A stretch of DNA of 64,000 bases, taken from Alcaligenaceae bacterium (GTDB lineage Bacteria > Pseudomonadota > Gammaproteobacteria > Burkholderiales > Burkholderiaceae_B). Location: the NCBI GenBank assembly GCA_013416395.1, contig JACCEP010000014.1:44786-108785 (forward strand), read 5' to 3'. Shown one piece after another: positions 34,143 to 43,903 of the stretch. The notes beneath the pieces were generated by a model, which searched no databases, was not told the origin of the DNA, and was given only the letters and a program-made list of their open reading frames with translations. Positions within the stretch are counted from its first letter, which is position 1. Each line of letters opens with the position of its first letter. Made by a program: the position numbers and the translations under genes.

Positions 34143-34347
34143 GCCTGTAATGATATCGCTTAGGGTGGGGTAAATACACAAAGCCCCCACGAGGAGCTAC
34201 AGCTAAGGGTGGGCAGTCGTTTCGCCGTTGAGGATGGACAGGGTGTTAACTATTGAACATGACGTTAAACGAGAATATTTGGCTTTGCAGGGCTGCAATT
34301 TAATTTGGGCTGATTCAGCTACGCGTTGGCGCCAACTTATGCTTTGC

Positions 34348-34719
34348 TTAAGCAAGGGTATATGGACGTATCAGGCTTTCGGCCGGGATGCCAAGCTCTT
34401 GATGCAATTTCCAAATCATAGGTAGGGTCAGGGCACGTTTGCCATTTAATATTTCGTACACCCTGTTGCGCTGGCCTATCATGGGCTCCAGGTCTTTTGC
34501 AGTCAGGCCAGCCTGTTCCATCCGAAACTTGATAGCCTCGATGGGATCAGGTGATTCAATGGGAAAGTGTTTTGTTTCATAAGCCTGGACAAGCGTGACG
34601 AGTACATCAAGACGATCGCCCTCTGGAGTGCCTATATCAGGATCATGATCCATGAGACGCGACACCTCTTTCAAGGTGCGTCTGTAGTCGGCTTCATTGT
34701 GGATTGGGCGGATTTCCAT
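34348..34719 (-). CDS. higA: HigA-type antitoxin (XRE helix-turn-helix)
   Basis: A 123-residue protein with a C-terminal helix-turn-helix: IKFRMEQAGLTAKDLEPMIG, QRNRVYEILNGKRALTLPMI and LGIPAESLI. The N-terminal half (IHNEADYRRTLKEVSRLM) matches the HigA antitoxin family. It starts three bases after the toxin stop; toxin-before-antitoxin order is characteristic of higBA. It should neutralise the toxin and repress the shared promoter. Confidence 0.88.
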   Translation of the reverse strand: MEIRPIHNEADYRRTLKEVSRLMDHDPDIGTPEGDRLDVLVTLVQAYETKHFPIESPDPIEAIKFRMEQAGLTAKDLEPMIGQRNRVYEILNGKRALTLPMIWKLHQELGIPAESLIRPYTLA

Positions 34720-34722
34720 GCT

Positions 34723-35070
34723 TTACTCCATTTCTATAGTTTCTGCATCGATGCTGTCATACACGGCATGTGTGCCGATGAACTTTACATAGACGATGCC
34801 GAGACGGTAGGCAATTGCTGCGACGATGCGATAGTCGTTGCCTTTAATATTGAATACGACCCTTCGATTCTTAAGAATGCTGGCGTTTCGGTATTGGGCT
34901 TTGATATCCCACGGCTGCGTCCATTGAGCCAGTCTTACTTCATCTACCCAGGCTTTGATTGGGTGTTCTGCGTCGGGATGGCTTTCCCAAAATTGACTAA
35001 AGTGCTGATCGCTATCACACGCATAGATTGATTTTAGTCCCAAGGCGGGACTGTTGAAATGGGTTTCCAT
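34723..35070 (-). CDS. higB: HigB-type toxin (RelE-like mRNA interferase)
   Basis: A 115-residue protein of the HigB toxin family, probably a ribosome-dependent mRNA endonuclease. Blocks HPDAEHPIKAWVDEV, ILKNRRVVFNIKGNDYRIVA and VYVKFIGTHAVYDSID are the family core, with basic residues and a C-terminal His in the usual places. I start it at ATG 35068-35070; the longer open frame to 35247 crosses a terminator and the region next to the tRNA. It is followed directly by the antitoxin gene. Confidence 0.88.
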   Translation of the reverse strand: METHFNSPALGLKSIYACDSDQHFSQFWESHPDAEHPIKAWVDEVRLAQWTQPWDIKAQYRNASILKNRRVVFNIKGNDYRIVAAIAYRLGIVYVKFIGTHAVYDSIDAETIEME

Positions 35071-35157
35071 TATGTATCTATTGTATGTGTTTCTGAGTGG
35101 CTGGCACTCAGTTGGACGCTGAATTTGCCCGGTGCTTCGGCTACCATATTGCAGACA

Positions 35158-35182
35158 CAAAAAAGCCCGCACGAGGCGGGCT
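35158..35182 (-). terminator. Rho-independent terminator after tRNA-His
   Basis: On the minus strand AGCCCGC and GCGGGCT form a 7-bp GC-rich stem with a 5-base loop, followed by a run of T residues. It lies about 80 bases downstream of the minus-strand tRNA-His gene and upstream of higB, so it separates the two transcripts. Confidence 0.8.
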
Positions 35183-35262
35183 GGTTTGCGGAGCGTGTCA
35201 CCATTATGTGGACATGTCACCATTTTTGGGTTTTGAGTAAGACTCAAAACTTAAGTGTTTGG

Positions 35263-35338
35263 TGGGGTGACCGATGGGGCTCGAACCCACGACAACCGGA
35301 ATCACAATCCGGGACTCTACCAACTGAGCTACGGCCAC
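35263..35338 (-). tRNA. tRNA-His (anticodon GTG)
   Basis: The minus strand folds into a complete cloverleaf: acceptor GTGGCCG pairing with CGGTCAC, D-arm with GCTCAGTTGGTAGAG, anticodon loop with GTG in ATTGTGATT, T-arm with GGTTCGAGCC, and an encoded CCA end. The base at 35339 gives the extra 5' G (position -1) that pairs with the discriminator C, a hallmark of histidine tRNAs. Confidence 0.97.
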
Positions 35339-35339
35339 C

Positions 35340-35729
35340 ACTGAAGTTAAGCTTTAACCAGAAAGTGTATCATTTTTTCTGGAGAGCACTAAGCTAACAA
35401 CTGAGAGCAGAATTCTAGCATGAAAATTGCTGACCGTCTTTGCTGGGCGGGTTTTGTTAAATTAGCCGGGTTGAAGGCCAGCCATGAAGAAGCGGGTTAA
35501 ACGCCTTTGCCAACGCTAACCGCGCTTGTTATTGGCTTATGGCCCGTGAAAACTGCAACGAGCTGTGACACTCACATTTGGATGATATGGATCGTCCTAG
35601 GGATAACCCGGATTTTTTGATTGGTTTGGGGGGAGGCTGTCACGAATAGATACGTTTTCCGGCTCACAGCCTGTTTTGTTTCATCTACGATGAATATTCA
35701 GCGATCTTAATAACCAAGGAGCTGTTACC
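35340..35729. other. Intergenic region without a recognisable gene
   Basis: About 390 bases between tRNA-His and a small secreted-protein gene. It should contain the tRNA promoter at its left end and the promoter of the next gene at its right end. I see no other gene or repeat. Confidence 0.4.
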
Positions 35730-36071
35730 GTGAAAATTCTTAATAAAACTCTACTGTGTTCAGTGCTAATCATTACCCCCATAGCAGTCGTGCAAGCACA
35801 TGAAACAGAATCCCAGCACCAGGCATGGATCAGGGCGCAGAAAATTGATATTCAGCCGACGCTCACCATTACGGAAACCCAGATACCCGCGAACTCAGCA
35901 CCAGGCTCATATAGCCAGCAGGGCGCGCAGCCCTCGGGGGGGCAATCGGGTTATACCGTGCCGGGCATGGGCAACCATCAGTCTATGCCCGGCAGTGCGC
36001 CCATTGAGAATCACTCTGGCATGCAAAACCAAGGTGGTATGCAAAACCAGGGTGGCATGAGGACGCAATAG
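35730..36071 (+). CDS. Small exported hypothetical protein with Met/Gln/Gly-rich tail
   Basis: A 113-residue protein starting at GTG 35730, preceded by AAGGAG. A typical signal peptide (MKILNKTLLCSVLIITPIAV) ends near VQAHE. The mature part is hydrophilic and low in complexity, ending with three GM-containing repeats (GMQNQG twice and GMRTQ). I do not recognise a family. Periplasmic or surface location is likely. It converges on the zinc metallopeptidase gene. Confidence 0.65.
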   Translation: MKILNKTLLCSVLIITPIAVVQAHETESQHQAWIRAQKIDIQPTLTITETQIPANSAPGSYSQQGAQPSGGQSGYTVPGMGNHQSMPGSAPIENHSGMQNQGGMQNQGGMRTQ

Positions 36072-36103
36072 CGGTTGCCCGGCGCATGCACAGCCCTTAC
36101 TAA

Positions 36104-36961
36104 TTAGAGGGTTGATGCGCCGAAGGTATCGCAACGTGCGGGGTCGCCGCTCTCAAAGCCTTGCTTGAACCAGCGTACGCGCTGGGCAGAGCTGCCATGG
36201 GTGAATGAGTCGGGAACAACATACCCTTGTGCCTTTTTTTGAAGCCTATCGTCACCAATGGCGGAGGCGGCGTTGAGGGCTTCCTCAATGTCGCCGGCTT
36301 CGAGAATGTTGCGCTGCGAGTCAGAATACTTGCCCCATACGCCTGCCAGGCAATCTGCCTGAAGCTCGGTACGAACTGAGAGCTGGTTGGCCGCTGAACC
36401 ACCGCTGCGCTGACGGGCGTGTTCAATTTGATCGGTTATGCCGAGTACGTGCTGTACGTGGTGGGCAACTTCGTGGGCTATTACATAGGCGCGGGCAAAG
36501 TCGCCCGGTGAGTTCAGCTGTTGTTCCATTTGCTGGAAGAAGCTGAGATCCAGGTATACCTTGCTGTCTGCAGGGCAATAGAACGGGCCCATTGCCGATT
36601 GCCCCGTGCCACAGGCGGTGGGTGTGGCGCCGTTAAACAGTACCAGCTTTGGCGCTGGGTAGGTTCCCCAACCCTTTTCGTTAAAGATGGCAGTCCAGGT
36701 GTCTTCGGTTTCGGCAAGCACCTTGGCAACAAACTGACTTTCGGCTGTTGCCTGGGGCGGCTGGCCTTCTTCGCTGACGTAGCTGCTGCCCGGATCCGTG
36801 GCATTTTGCAGAACAACGCTGGGGTCAATGCCAAAGTACATGGCAACCAGTGCCAGCACGATGGTGCCCAGGCCTATCTTGCCGCCGCGCCCACCCAGAC
36901 GCATGCGGCGGCCTCGGCGGTCTTCGATGTTTGAGCTTTCGCGTGAGTTGTCCAGACGCAT
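36104..36961 (-). CDS. Neutral zinc metallopeptidase (YpfJ family)
   Basis: A 285-residue protein with an N-terminal membrane helix (IGLGTIVLALVAMYFGIDP, residues about 29-47) after a basic Arg/Gly-rich cytoplasmic segment. The zinc-binding motif HEVAHHVQ lies near residue 163, followed by ELQADCLAGVWG, whose Glu/Asp residues complete the site. This is the YpfJ/PF04228 layout and length. It is probably an inner-membrane-anchored periplasmic peptidase of unknown substrate. Only about 30 bases separate its stop from that of the converging small secreted protein. Confidence 0.87.
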   Translation of the reverse strand: MRLDNSRESSNIEDRRGRRMRLGGRGGKIGLGTIVLALVAMYFGIDPSVVLQNATDPGSSYVSEEGQPPQATAESQFVAKVLAETEDTWTAIFNEKGWGTYPAPKLVLFNGATPTACGTGQSAMGPFYCPADSKVYLDLSFFQQMEQQLNSPGDFARAYVIAHEVAHHVQHVLGITDQIEHARQRSGGSAANQLSVRTELQADCLAGVWGKYSDSQRNILEAGDIEEALNAASAIGDDRLQKKAQGYVVPDSFTHGSSAQRVRWFKQGFESGDPARCDTFGASTL

Positions 36962-37112
36962 GATGATCTCGCAGGCTGTAGTATGAAAGGGTTAGCGAAC
37001 GCCGACTGCCGTTAACAAAGAGCTGGTCGGCACGGGTTGCAGGGCTTATTCTATTTGCCTGCGCGATGTTTGACCCGTAAACTTGCCTTATAAAAGTGTT
37101 AGGATACGTTAA

Positions 37113-37739
37113 ATGGCCCAACTATTCGTTGTACATCCCGAAAACCCGCAATCCCGCCTGCTCAAGCAGGCTGGTCAGCTGCTAGCCGATGGCGCGCTGG
37201 TCGCCGTGCCTACCGATTCCAGCTATGCCGTTGTGGCGCGTCTTGACGACAAGCAGGCAGCCGACGCGTTGCGCAGGCTGCGTGGTCTTGATGATCGCCA
37301 TCATCTTACGCTGCTGTGCCGCGATCTGGCCGAAATTGGTCATTTTGCGCGGGTAGACAACCGACAGTACCGATTTCTCAAAATGGCCACCCCAGGGCCC
37401 TGGACCTTCATTCTCGAGGCAACAAAAGAGGTGCCTCGCCGCGTGTCCCACCCATCCCGTAAAACCATAGGTATCCGCGTGCCCAATCATCGCGTCACGC
37501 TGGCGCTTATCGAGGCGGCAGGGTCTCCCTTGATGTCCACCACGCTTATCCCTCAGGGCGAAGAAGATGCCCTGAACGACGCCCAGGCCATTTTCGAACG
37601 CTATGGCAACGAGCTGGCGGCGGTTATTGATGGCGGAGCATGTCCACTCATGTCGACCACTGTTATCGATTTGACGGGCCCGGCACCCGAAGTCGTACGC
37701 CGCGGTCTGGGCGATCTTTCCGCTTTAGGGCTCGATTGA
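37113..37739 (+). CDS. Sua5/YciO/YrdC-family protein
   Basis: A 208-residue YrdC-fold protein. GALVAVPTDSSYAVVARLDD, LRGLDDRHHLTLLCRDL and TPGPWTFILEATKEVPRR are the family's nucleotide and threonylcarbamoyl-binding blocks, and SHPSRKTIGIRVPNH follows. The length and the absence of the C-terminal Sua5 domain fit the YciO branch, whose role is less certain than TsaC, the enzyme that makes threonylcarbamoyl-AMP for tRNA t6A. It is the first of a plus-strand group with an M50 protease and dapA. Confidence 0.87.
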   Translation: MAQLFVVHPENPQSRLLKQAGQLLADGALVAVPTDSSYAVVARLDDKQAADALRRLRGLDDRHHLTLLCRDLAEIGHFARVDNRQYRFLKMATPGPWTFILEATKEVPRRVSHPSRKTIGIRVPNHRVTLALIEAAGSPLMSTTLIPQGEEDALNDAQAIFERYGNELAAVIDGGACPLMSTTVIDLTGPAPEVVRRGLGDLSALGLD

Positions 37740-37809
37740 CGAACTTTTTCCCCAGGCTGCAGCCTTATCCTTCTGGCCGCTGCAGTCGTAGTGGCAATTT
37801 CGAGCCCCT

Positions 37810-38460
37810 ATGGATTCTCTGATACAAACAATTGCCGTTTACGCTCTGCCTGTACTCTTTGGTATTACGCTGCATGAGGCCGCCCACGGCTATATTGCAC
37901 GCATGTTTGGCGACCCCACGGCCTACGAGGCTGGCCGCATTAGCCTTAACCCAATACGCCATATAGACCCCGTCGGCACGATTGTTGTGCCTCTGGTGCT
38001 GCTGTTTGCCACCAAGTTTATGGGTGGCGGCGGCTTGCTGTTCGGTTGGGCCAAGCCGGTACCGGTCGACTGGAGCCGGCTGCGCCGACCCAAGCGCGAT
38101 ATGCTGTGGGTTGCCTTGGCGGGCCCTGCGTCCAACTTGATCATGGCGGTTATCTGGGCGGTCGGCCTGCGTCTGCTTTCAGAAGCAGGTGCCACACAGG
38201 GCGAATTCTGGGTGCAGATGAGCATCGCCGGCATACAGGTCAACCTTATTCTTATGGCGCTCAACCTTGTGCCCCTGCCGCCGCTGGACGGTGGCCGTAT
38301 TGTGTTCAGCTTGCTGCCCGCGCGCATGGCATGGCAGTATTCCCGTATTGAGCCTTATGGCCTGCTGATCGTCATTGTTCTTATGGTTACGGGGGCTTTG
38401 TGGGTCATATTGCAGCCTTTCCTGGCTCTCGGACAGCTGGTGGTTGGCTGGTTTTTATAA
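37810..38460 (+). CDS. Site-2 protease family (M50) membrane metalloprotease
   Basis: A 216-residue integral membrane protein. The zinc motif HEAAHGYIA lies at residues 22-30 in the first membrane helix, and NLVPLPPLDGGRIVF near residue 155 supplies the third zinc ligand, as in other M50 peptidases. Five or so hydrophobic segments are seen. It lacks PDZ domains, so it is of the short rhomboid-like-sized class (YwhC type). It follows the YciO-like gene by about 70 bases and precedes dapA. Confidence 0.9.
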   Translation: MDSLIQTIAVYALPVLFGITLHEAAHGYIARMFGDPTAYEAGRISLNPIRHIDPVGTIVVPLVLLFATKFMGGGGLLFGWAKPVPVDWSRLRRPKRDMLWVALAGPASNLIMAVIWAVGLRLLSEAGATQGEFWVQMSIAGIQVNLILMALNLVPLPPLDGGRIVFSLLPARMAWQYSRIEPYGLLIVIVLMVTGALWVILQPFLALGQLVVGWFL

Positions 38461-38579
38461 ATACGGCCACGAATCCGGTAAACTTGCATGTTAGCTGACC
38501 AACCACCCGATTCACATTATTATTTAGGCCTTTCAGGCGCAGTCACCCACGCGGTGAGTTCACGGAGATTATTCCTATC

Positions 38580-39485
38580 ATGTCAACAAGTACGGATTCG
38601 GCCATTCCAACGTTTCGCGGAAGCCTTGTGGCGCTCATTACGCCAATGCACCCCGATGGCACCCTGGATTTCGAGGCCTACCGAAAACTTATCGACTGGC
38701 ATGTTGCCGAAGGCACCGACGGCCTGGTAGTTGTGGGCACAACGGGTGAGTCGCCTACGGTCGATGTCGATGAGCATGCAGAACTTATCCGCGTTGCGGT
38801 CGAGCATGCGGCCGGGCGCCTGCCGGTTATCGCTGGTGTGGGCGGCAATTCCACATCAGAGGCTATAGATCTTTCGCGCCATGCGCTTGAGGTGGGTGCC
38901 CAGGCGGGTCTTTCTGTGGTTCCTTACTACAACAAGCCCACCCAAGAGGGCCTGTATCAGCATTTTCGTACCATTGCCGAAGCCGTTGAGCTGCCGATGG
39001 TTCTGTACAACGTACCGGGCCGCACGGTTGCCGACATGGCTCACGATACCGTTGTAAGGCTGGCGCAGGTGCCTGGCATTGTTGGCATTAAAGAAGCTAC
39101 AGGCGACATGGGCCGTTGTGTATTGTTGTTGCGTGATGTGCCCGAAAGCTTCCAGGTATTTAGCGGTGACGACCCTACGGCTGCCGCCCTCATGCTGTTG
39201 GGCGGCCACGGCAACATCTCGGTAACTGCCAACGTCGCTCCCCGTCTCATGCATGACATGTGCATGGCGGCCATCGCAGGCGATGCGCTGCGGGTACGTA
39301 AGCTCAACGCGCAGTTGGCGCAGCTGAACAAAGTGCTTTTTGTCGAAGCCAACCCTATACCCGTCAAATGGGCAGTGGCCCAGCTAGGCCTTACCCAACT
39401 TGGCTATCGCTTACCCTTAACACCTCTGAGCGAGCAGTACCATGATTTGGTGCGCGCCTCGTTGAACGATGCAGGCTTAATTTAA
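38580..39485 (+). CDS. dapA: 4-hydroxy-tetrahydrodipicolinate synthase
   Basis: A 301-residue aldolase of lysine and diaminopimelate synthesis, condensing pyruvate with aspartate semialdehyde. [16 protein letters not shown], the Tyr motif [13 protein letters not shown] and the Schiff-base Lys in [10 protein letters not shown] are all present, and length matches E. coli DapA. GGAG lies upstream of ATG 38580. The stop is immediately followed by the bamC frame, an arrangement common in proteobacteria, where dapA and bamC (nlpB/dapX) form one unit. Confidence 0.96.
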   Translation: MSTSTDSAIPTFRGSLVALITPMHPDGTLDFEAYRKLIDWHVAEGTDGLVVVGTTGESPTVDVDEHAELIRVAVEHAAGRLPVIAGVGGNSTSEAIDLSRHALEVGAQAGLSVVPYYNKPTQEGLYQHFRTIAEAVELPMVLYNVPGRTVADMAHDTVVRLAQVPGIVGIKEATGDMGRCVLLLRDVPESFQVFSGDDPTAAALMLLGGHGNISVTANVAPRLMHDMCMAAIAGDALRVRKLNAQLAQLNKVLFVEANPIPVKWAVAQLGLTQLGYRLPLTPLSEQYHDLVRASLNDAGLI

Positions 39486-40613
39486 ATGGTGACTACGCGC
39501 ATGAAGAAACACTACGCGAGCATGGCCGTGGGGCTAAGCTTCCTGTTGATGTCAGGTTGCTCCACATTCAACCAGCTTACGGGCGGTGAAGAAGCGGTCG
39601 ATTACAAAAGCACGGTTCGTGGCGACCCTCTCAGCATTCCACCTGACCTGACTCAGGCCAACCAGGATGCACGCTACAAGGCACCAGAAGGTACCGCAAC
39701 ATTCAGCGATTACGCACAAAATCAACAGGCGCAGCAAGGCATTAGCGATCGCGACCGTGTGTTGCCACAAAGTTCGGGCATCTCGGTTATGCGCGATGGC
39801 GATCTGCGTTGGCTGGTCGTTGATCAGTCAGCCGAAGCGGTATATGCCAAAGTGATCGACTTCTGGGGCGATCAGGGCTTTACCATACAGTCGCAAGATC
39901 CAAAAGCTGGCTTGATGGAAACCGACTGGGCCGAAAACCGCGCCAAAATTCCTGAGGGCTGGATTCGAAGTGCACTGGGTTTTGTTTTGGATCAGGTCTT
40001 TGACAGCGGCGAGCGTGAGCGCTTCCGTACTCGTCTTGAGCGCGTCAACGGCAAAACCGAGGTGTACATTAGCCATCAACAAATGGTTGAAACACCCACG
40101 CCTGATGGTGCAACATTCAAATGGGTGTTTGGCAAAGAAGATCCGGGCCTGAATGCTGCCATGTTGGCACGTTTGGTGGTGTATCTGGGTACTGATGTAA
40201 AACGCGCCCAGACGCTGGTAGCGCAAGCTGAACAAGATCCTAACGCGGTGCAGGCAGTTAAGCTGGCAGGCGATCAGGCCACCATTTCGCTCAATGAGCC
40301 CTTTGACCGTGCGTGGCGTCGTGTTGGCGTGGCTATAGATTCGGCACGCTTCCAAGTGACAGACCGTGATCGTTCAACGGGTGACTACTACGTACGTTAT
40401 CTCGACAGCGATTCTGGTCAAAAAATCGAACAGCAAAACTTTATCGGTCGTCTGTTTGGTGGCAAAAATACAGCTGAAGCGGCAACTTACCGTATTCACG
40501 TCGGCGACCAGGGCGGCAACACCCTGGTGTCAGTGCTTGACGATAAAGGGCAGCCTCAGTCTGATGACACGGCCCGCCGTATTATGTCGGTGCTGGTTAC
40601 GCACATGCAATAA
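39486..40613 (+). CDS. bamC: Outer membrane assembly lipoprotein BamC
   Basis: A 375-residue lipoprotein of the BAM complex. The lipobox LLMSGC lies about 20 residues into the signal peptide; the mature N-terminus has the BAM-complex segment [20 protein letters not shown]. Two C-terminal helix-grip domains follow ([20 protein letters not shown] and [19 protein letters not shown]). Either ATG 39486 or ATG 39501 may be used; the second gives a tighter signal peptide. It directly follows dapA. Its 3' end overlaps the converging siroheme synthase gene by 17 bases. Confidence 0.93.
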   Translation: MVTTRMKKHYASMAVGLSFLLMSGCSTFNQLTGGEEAVDYKSTVRGDPLSIPPDLTQANQDARYKAPEGTATFSDYAQNQQAQQGISDRDRVLPQSSGISVMRDGDLRWLVVDQSAEAVYAKVIDFWGDQGFTIQSQDPKAGLMETDWAENRAKIPEGWIRSALGFVLDQVFDSGERERFRTRLERVNGKTEVYISHQQMVETPTPDGATFKWVFGKEDPGLNAAMLARLVVYLGTDVKRAQTLVAQAEQDPNAVQAVKLAGDQATISLNEPFDRAWRRVGVAIDSARFQVTDRDRSTGDYYVRYLDSDSGQKIEQQNFIGRLFGGKNTAEAATYRIHVGDQGGNTLVSVLDDKGQPQSDDTARRIMSVLVTHMQ

Positions 40614-42057
40614 GGCTGTCGGCCTCGCTGCGTGAGCCTGGCTCATGCAGCAGGTCTGCTTCACCTGCTGCGGCACGGGTACCAAACCATTCAAGTTTGG
40701 GTGCCAGTGCCGTAACTTCTCCTATCAGCACCATGGCGGGCGACACAATTTTGTGCTCGCGGGCGGCACCGGCCATTCCTTCAAGGTTGCCGTGCAATAC
40801 GCGTTGCTCAGGGCGTGTGCCATTTTCGATAATGGCAAATGGTGTGTCGCCTGGTTTTCCGTGCTTTAGCAGCGCTTGCTCCAGCCATTCAAGCTGGCTT
40901 ACGGCCATGTAAAACGCAAGTGTCTGTTTTTCGTGCAGCATTGAGGCCAGTTCGTCGGGCAGAGTGTCCTGGCGGCAATGGGCGGTGGCCAGCCGTACAG
41001 ACTGGGCGTAATCGCGATGTGTCAGGGGTATGCCTGCATAGGCTGCACAAGCCAGCGCGGCGGTCACGCCGGGCACAACTTCGTAGGGCACATCGTGCTC
41101 ACGCAAAAACTCCAGTTCTTCACCGCCACGCCCAAACACGAAGGCGTCGCCACCTTTTACCCTGACCACGAGCTGGCCTTGGCGGGCATGGTTTAGCATC
41201 AAAGCATGAATGCGAGCCTGAGTGTGATCATGGTTTTCGCCGGGGTTTTTGCCCACCTCTATCTGTACGGCGTCGCGTCTGGCAAGGTCCAGAATCGCCG
41301 GGCTCACCAGGCGATCATGCAAAATGACATCCGCCTCGTTGAGCGCGCGCAAGGCGTTCAAGGTTAACAGACCAGGGTCACCGGGGCCGGCGCCTACCAG
41401 TATTACGCGGCCTTGCGGTGATGCCAGTGGTTCAGATAGGGCCGTCATAAGCAGCTGCTCTGCCTGTTGCGGTTGCTGCTGGCGCAAGGCTGCACTTACA
41501 GGCCCATCGAGCAGCCAGTCGTAAAATTCGCGGCGTTGGCGCAGATCGGGCCGGGCTTTGCGGATAGACGGCCGGTAACGCGCCGCTAGCGAGGCCAAAG
41601 CGCCTATGCTGTGATCGAACAGGCTTTCGATGCGTTCGCGCACCCGGCGCGCCAGCACCGGTGCATGGCCTGCTGATGATATGGCAATGGTGAGTGGTGC
41701 ACGGTCAACGATGGAGGGCACCTGAAATGTCGACAGCGCGGGGTCGTCGACCACATTGATAAACACTCGGCGGTCGGAGGCAAGTGCCGCGATGCGGCAG
41801 TTAAGTTCACGATCATCGGTGGCCGCAATCACCAGCCATGCGGCTTCAAGCCATTTTGGTTCGAAGTAGCCTTCGACGTAATCGATTTGATGCTGTTGTG
41901 CATGGGTGCGCAAGGTGTCGGTCAGCGTGGGTGAACCCACAGTCACGCGTGCTTCTGAGGAAAGCAGGCTTTTGACTTTGCGCTCGGCGACGGCACCACC
42001 GCCAACCACCAGGACGCGCCGGCCGCGTAGATCGGCAAATAGGGGGAATAGTTTCAT
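40597..42057 (-). CDS. cysG: Siroheme synthase (multifunctional CysG)
   Basis: A 486-residue CysG: N-terminal precorrin-2 dehydrogenase/ferrochelatase ([20 protein letters not shown]) and C-terminal uroporphyrinogen III methyltransferase ([40 protein letters not shown]). All steps from uroporphyrinogen III to siroheme are thus in one protein. I start at ATG 42055-42057, which gives the normal N-terminus; the frame extends 20 codons further upstream without homology. It lies 105 bases after the sulfite reductase hemoprotein gene, whose siroheme it supplies. Confidence 0.94.
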   Translation of the reverse strand: MKLFPLFADLRGRRVLVVGGGAVAERKVKSLLSSEARVTVGSPTLTDTLRTHAQQHQIDYVEGYFEPKWLEAAWLVIAATDDRELNCRIAALASDRRVFINVVDDPALSTFQVPSIVDRAPLTIAISSAGHAPVLARRVRERIESLFDHSIGALASLAARYRPSIRKARPDLRQRREFYDWLLDGPVSAALRQQQPQQAEQLLMTALSEPLASPQGRVILVGAGPGDPGLLTLNALRALNEADVILHDRLVSPAILDLARRDAVQIEVGKNPGENHDHTQARIHALMLNHARQGQLVVRVKGGDAFVFGRGGEELEFLREHDVPYEVVPGVTAALACAAYAGIPLTHRDYAQSVRLATAHCRQDTLPDELASMLHEKQTLAFYMAVSQLEWLEQALLKHGKPGDTPFAIIENGTRPEQRVLHGNLEGMAGAAREHKIVSPAMVLIGEVTALAPKLEWFGTRAAAGEADLLHEPGSRSEADSLIACA

Positions 42058-42161
42058 GATAGTTTGTAAGGCGGTTGTTTGGTGAAGCCTTCCGGTCGGG
42101 CCGTTGGGTTTCTTCACCGCAGTGCAGGTAAGCCTTCAGGCTAGGAAGGCGGATGTCTTGT

Positions 42162-43892
42162 TTAACTTCGTGCCACAACGCGCGGCATGTGTGTAGCGTT
42201 TCGGTCGAGCACAATAGGTATAAGTTGCTGCGAAGGTGCAGCAAGTGTGCCATGGCGGATGAGGAAATCACCAAACTTTTCGTCACGTTGGCGCTCTGAA
42301 GCCCATTTTTCAAAAAGCGTATCAAGTGCCTCCAAAATACCGACTTCGTCCACATTTTCACGATACAAGGTATTGAGCCGCTCGCCCGTAAAGTCGGCAC
42401 CCAGTCGCAGGTCGTAGCGCCCGATTGCGCGGCCCACCAATGCGATCTCTCCCAGATAAGGGCGTGAACACCCATTTGGGCAACCAGAAATTCGCAACAC
42501 AATGGGCTCATGCAGCAGGCCGTGGCGATCAAGCATAGATTCGAGTTTTGGCAGTAACACAGGCGCATAGCGCTCACTTTCTGCCATGGCCAAGCCGCAA
42601 GTGGGCAGGGCGACGCAGGCTATGCTGAAACGACGTATGCCGCTGTAAGATTTATAACCGTCCAGCCCATAGTCGTGCACCAGGCTGTCGATAGTATCGC
42701 GGTCTTGCGCGTGCACATTGGCAATGACCAGGTTTTGATTACAGGTCATGCGAAACTCGCCCTTGAGTATTTTGGCGATCTCGCGCACCCCTGTTTGTAG
42801 CCGGCTTTCTTCAGTGTCCCACAGCCGGCCTGAATCAATATATAGGCCCAGGTGCCACTGACTATCTTCGCCTTGATGCCAGCCGTAACGATCGCCATTA
42901 TGCTCGAAGTGATACGGGCGCAACGCTTGCAGCGTAGTGCCTGAACGGGCTTCGATCTGCTCCGCAAACCAGTCCAGTCCTTTGTTGTCGATCGTGTACT
43001 TAAGACGCGCGTGCTGACGCTCCACGCGATTGCCGTGGTCGCGCTGTAGCGTGACGATAGCCTCGGCAACTGCTATCACTTGCTCTGGAGGCACAAACCC
43101 GATCAGGCTGCCCAGGCGCGGGTAGGTGCTTGGGTCACCGTGCGTGGCACCCATGCCGCCACCGATGGCAACGTTAAAACCTTGCAGCACGCCCTCTTCA
43201 GTAATGGCAATAAGCCCAAGATCCTGCGCGAACACATCAATGTCATTAAAGGGGGGCAGGGCGATGCCAATCTTGAATTTGCGCGGTAGATACGTGTCGC
43301 CGTAAATAGGCTCGTGCTCGGGTTCATCGGTAATTTTTTCGCCATCGAGCCATATCTCGTGATAGGCGCGGGTGCGCGGAATAAAGTGATCAGAAAGTGC
43401 TTGCGCCCATTTCTGTATCAGGGCGTGCTGGTTCGATAGCAAGGGGTTTACCGAGCAGACAACCTGCCTGTTGATATCACCGCAGGCCGCTATCGTGGTG
43501 GCCATGGTTTTGTTGATGTCTTGCATGGTCGCCTTGAGGCGGCGCTTGATGATGCCATGCCATTGAAACGTCTGGCGTGTCGTAATGCGCAGACCTCTGG
43601 AGGCATAAGTGCGTGCTATGTCATCGAAGGCCAGCCACTGCTGCGGGGTGACCACGCCGCCCGGCAGGCGCGCACGGATCATGAACGCGTAGGCTGGCTC
43701 AAGTTTTTGTCGACGACGCTCGTCACGGATGTCGCGATCGTCTTGCATATAACTGCCATGAAACTTGAGCAGCTTGGTGTCATCATCACTGATGGCACCG
43801 GTCACGGGGTTGGCCAGACCATCTTCGATGGTTCCGCGCAGATGCCGGCTTTTTAGCTTGATGTCTTCAAGTGGGGAAAGTGTATTGCTCAT
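42162..43892 (-). CDS. cysI: Sulfite reductase hemoprotein beta subunit
   Basis: A 576-residue siroheme/4Fe-4S protein that reduces sulfite to sulfide. The cluster-binding cysteines are in [15 protein letters not shown] and [20 protein letters not shown], the latter also bearing the axial ligand. [13 protein letters not shown] and [10 protein letters not shown] are further conserved blocks. Length equals E. coli CysI. It starts 11 bases after the stop of the flavoprotein gene, so cysJ-cysI form an operon for assimilatory sulfate reduction. Confidence 0.95.
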   Translation of the reverse strand: MSNTLSPLEDIKLKSRHLRGTIEDGLANPVTGAISDDDTKLLKFHGSYMQDDRDIRDERRRQKLEPAYAFMIRARLPGGVVTPQQWLAFDDIARTYASRGLRITTRQTFQWHGIIKRRLKATMQDINKTMATTIAACGDINRQVVCSVNPLLSNQHALIQKWAQALSDHFIPRTRAYHEIWLDGEKITDEPEHEPIYGDTYLPRKFKIGIALPPFNDIDVFAQDLGLIAITEEGVLQGFNVAIGGGMGATHGDPSTYPRLGSLIGFVPPEQVIAVAEAIVTLQRDHGNRVERQHARLKYTIDNKGLDWFAEQIEARSGTTLQALRPYHFEHNGDRYGWHQGEDSQWHLGLYIDSGRLWDTEESRLQTGVREIAKILKGEFRMTCNQNLVIANVHAQDRDTIDSLVHDYGLDGYKSYSGIRRFSIACVALPTCGLAMAESERYAPVLLPKLESMLDRHGLLHEPIVLRISGCPNGCSRPYLGEIALVGRAIGRYDLRLGADFTGERLNTLYRENVDEVGILEALDTLFEKWASERQRDEKFGDFLIRHGTLAAPSQQLIPIVLDRNATHMPRVVARS

Positions 43893-43903
43893 TGTGTTCC
43901 TGA

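Noticed and set aside
34230..34425. 65-codon plus-strand frame between the small hypothetical gene and higA
   Set aside because: It runs into the antitoxin gene on the other strand and has no homology.
41846..42577. 243-codon minus-strand frame spanning the end of cysI and the start of cysG
   Set aside because: It is out of frame with both genes, which have unmistakable motifs; a spurious bridge.
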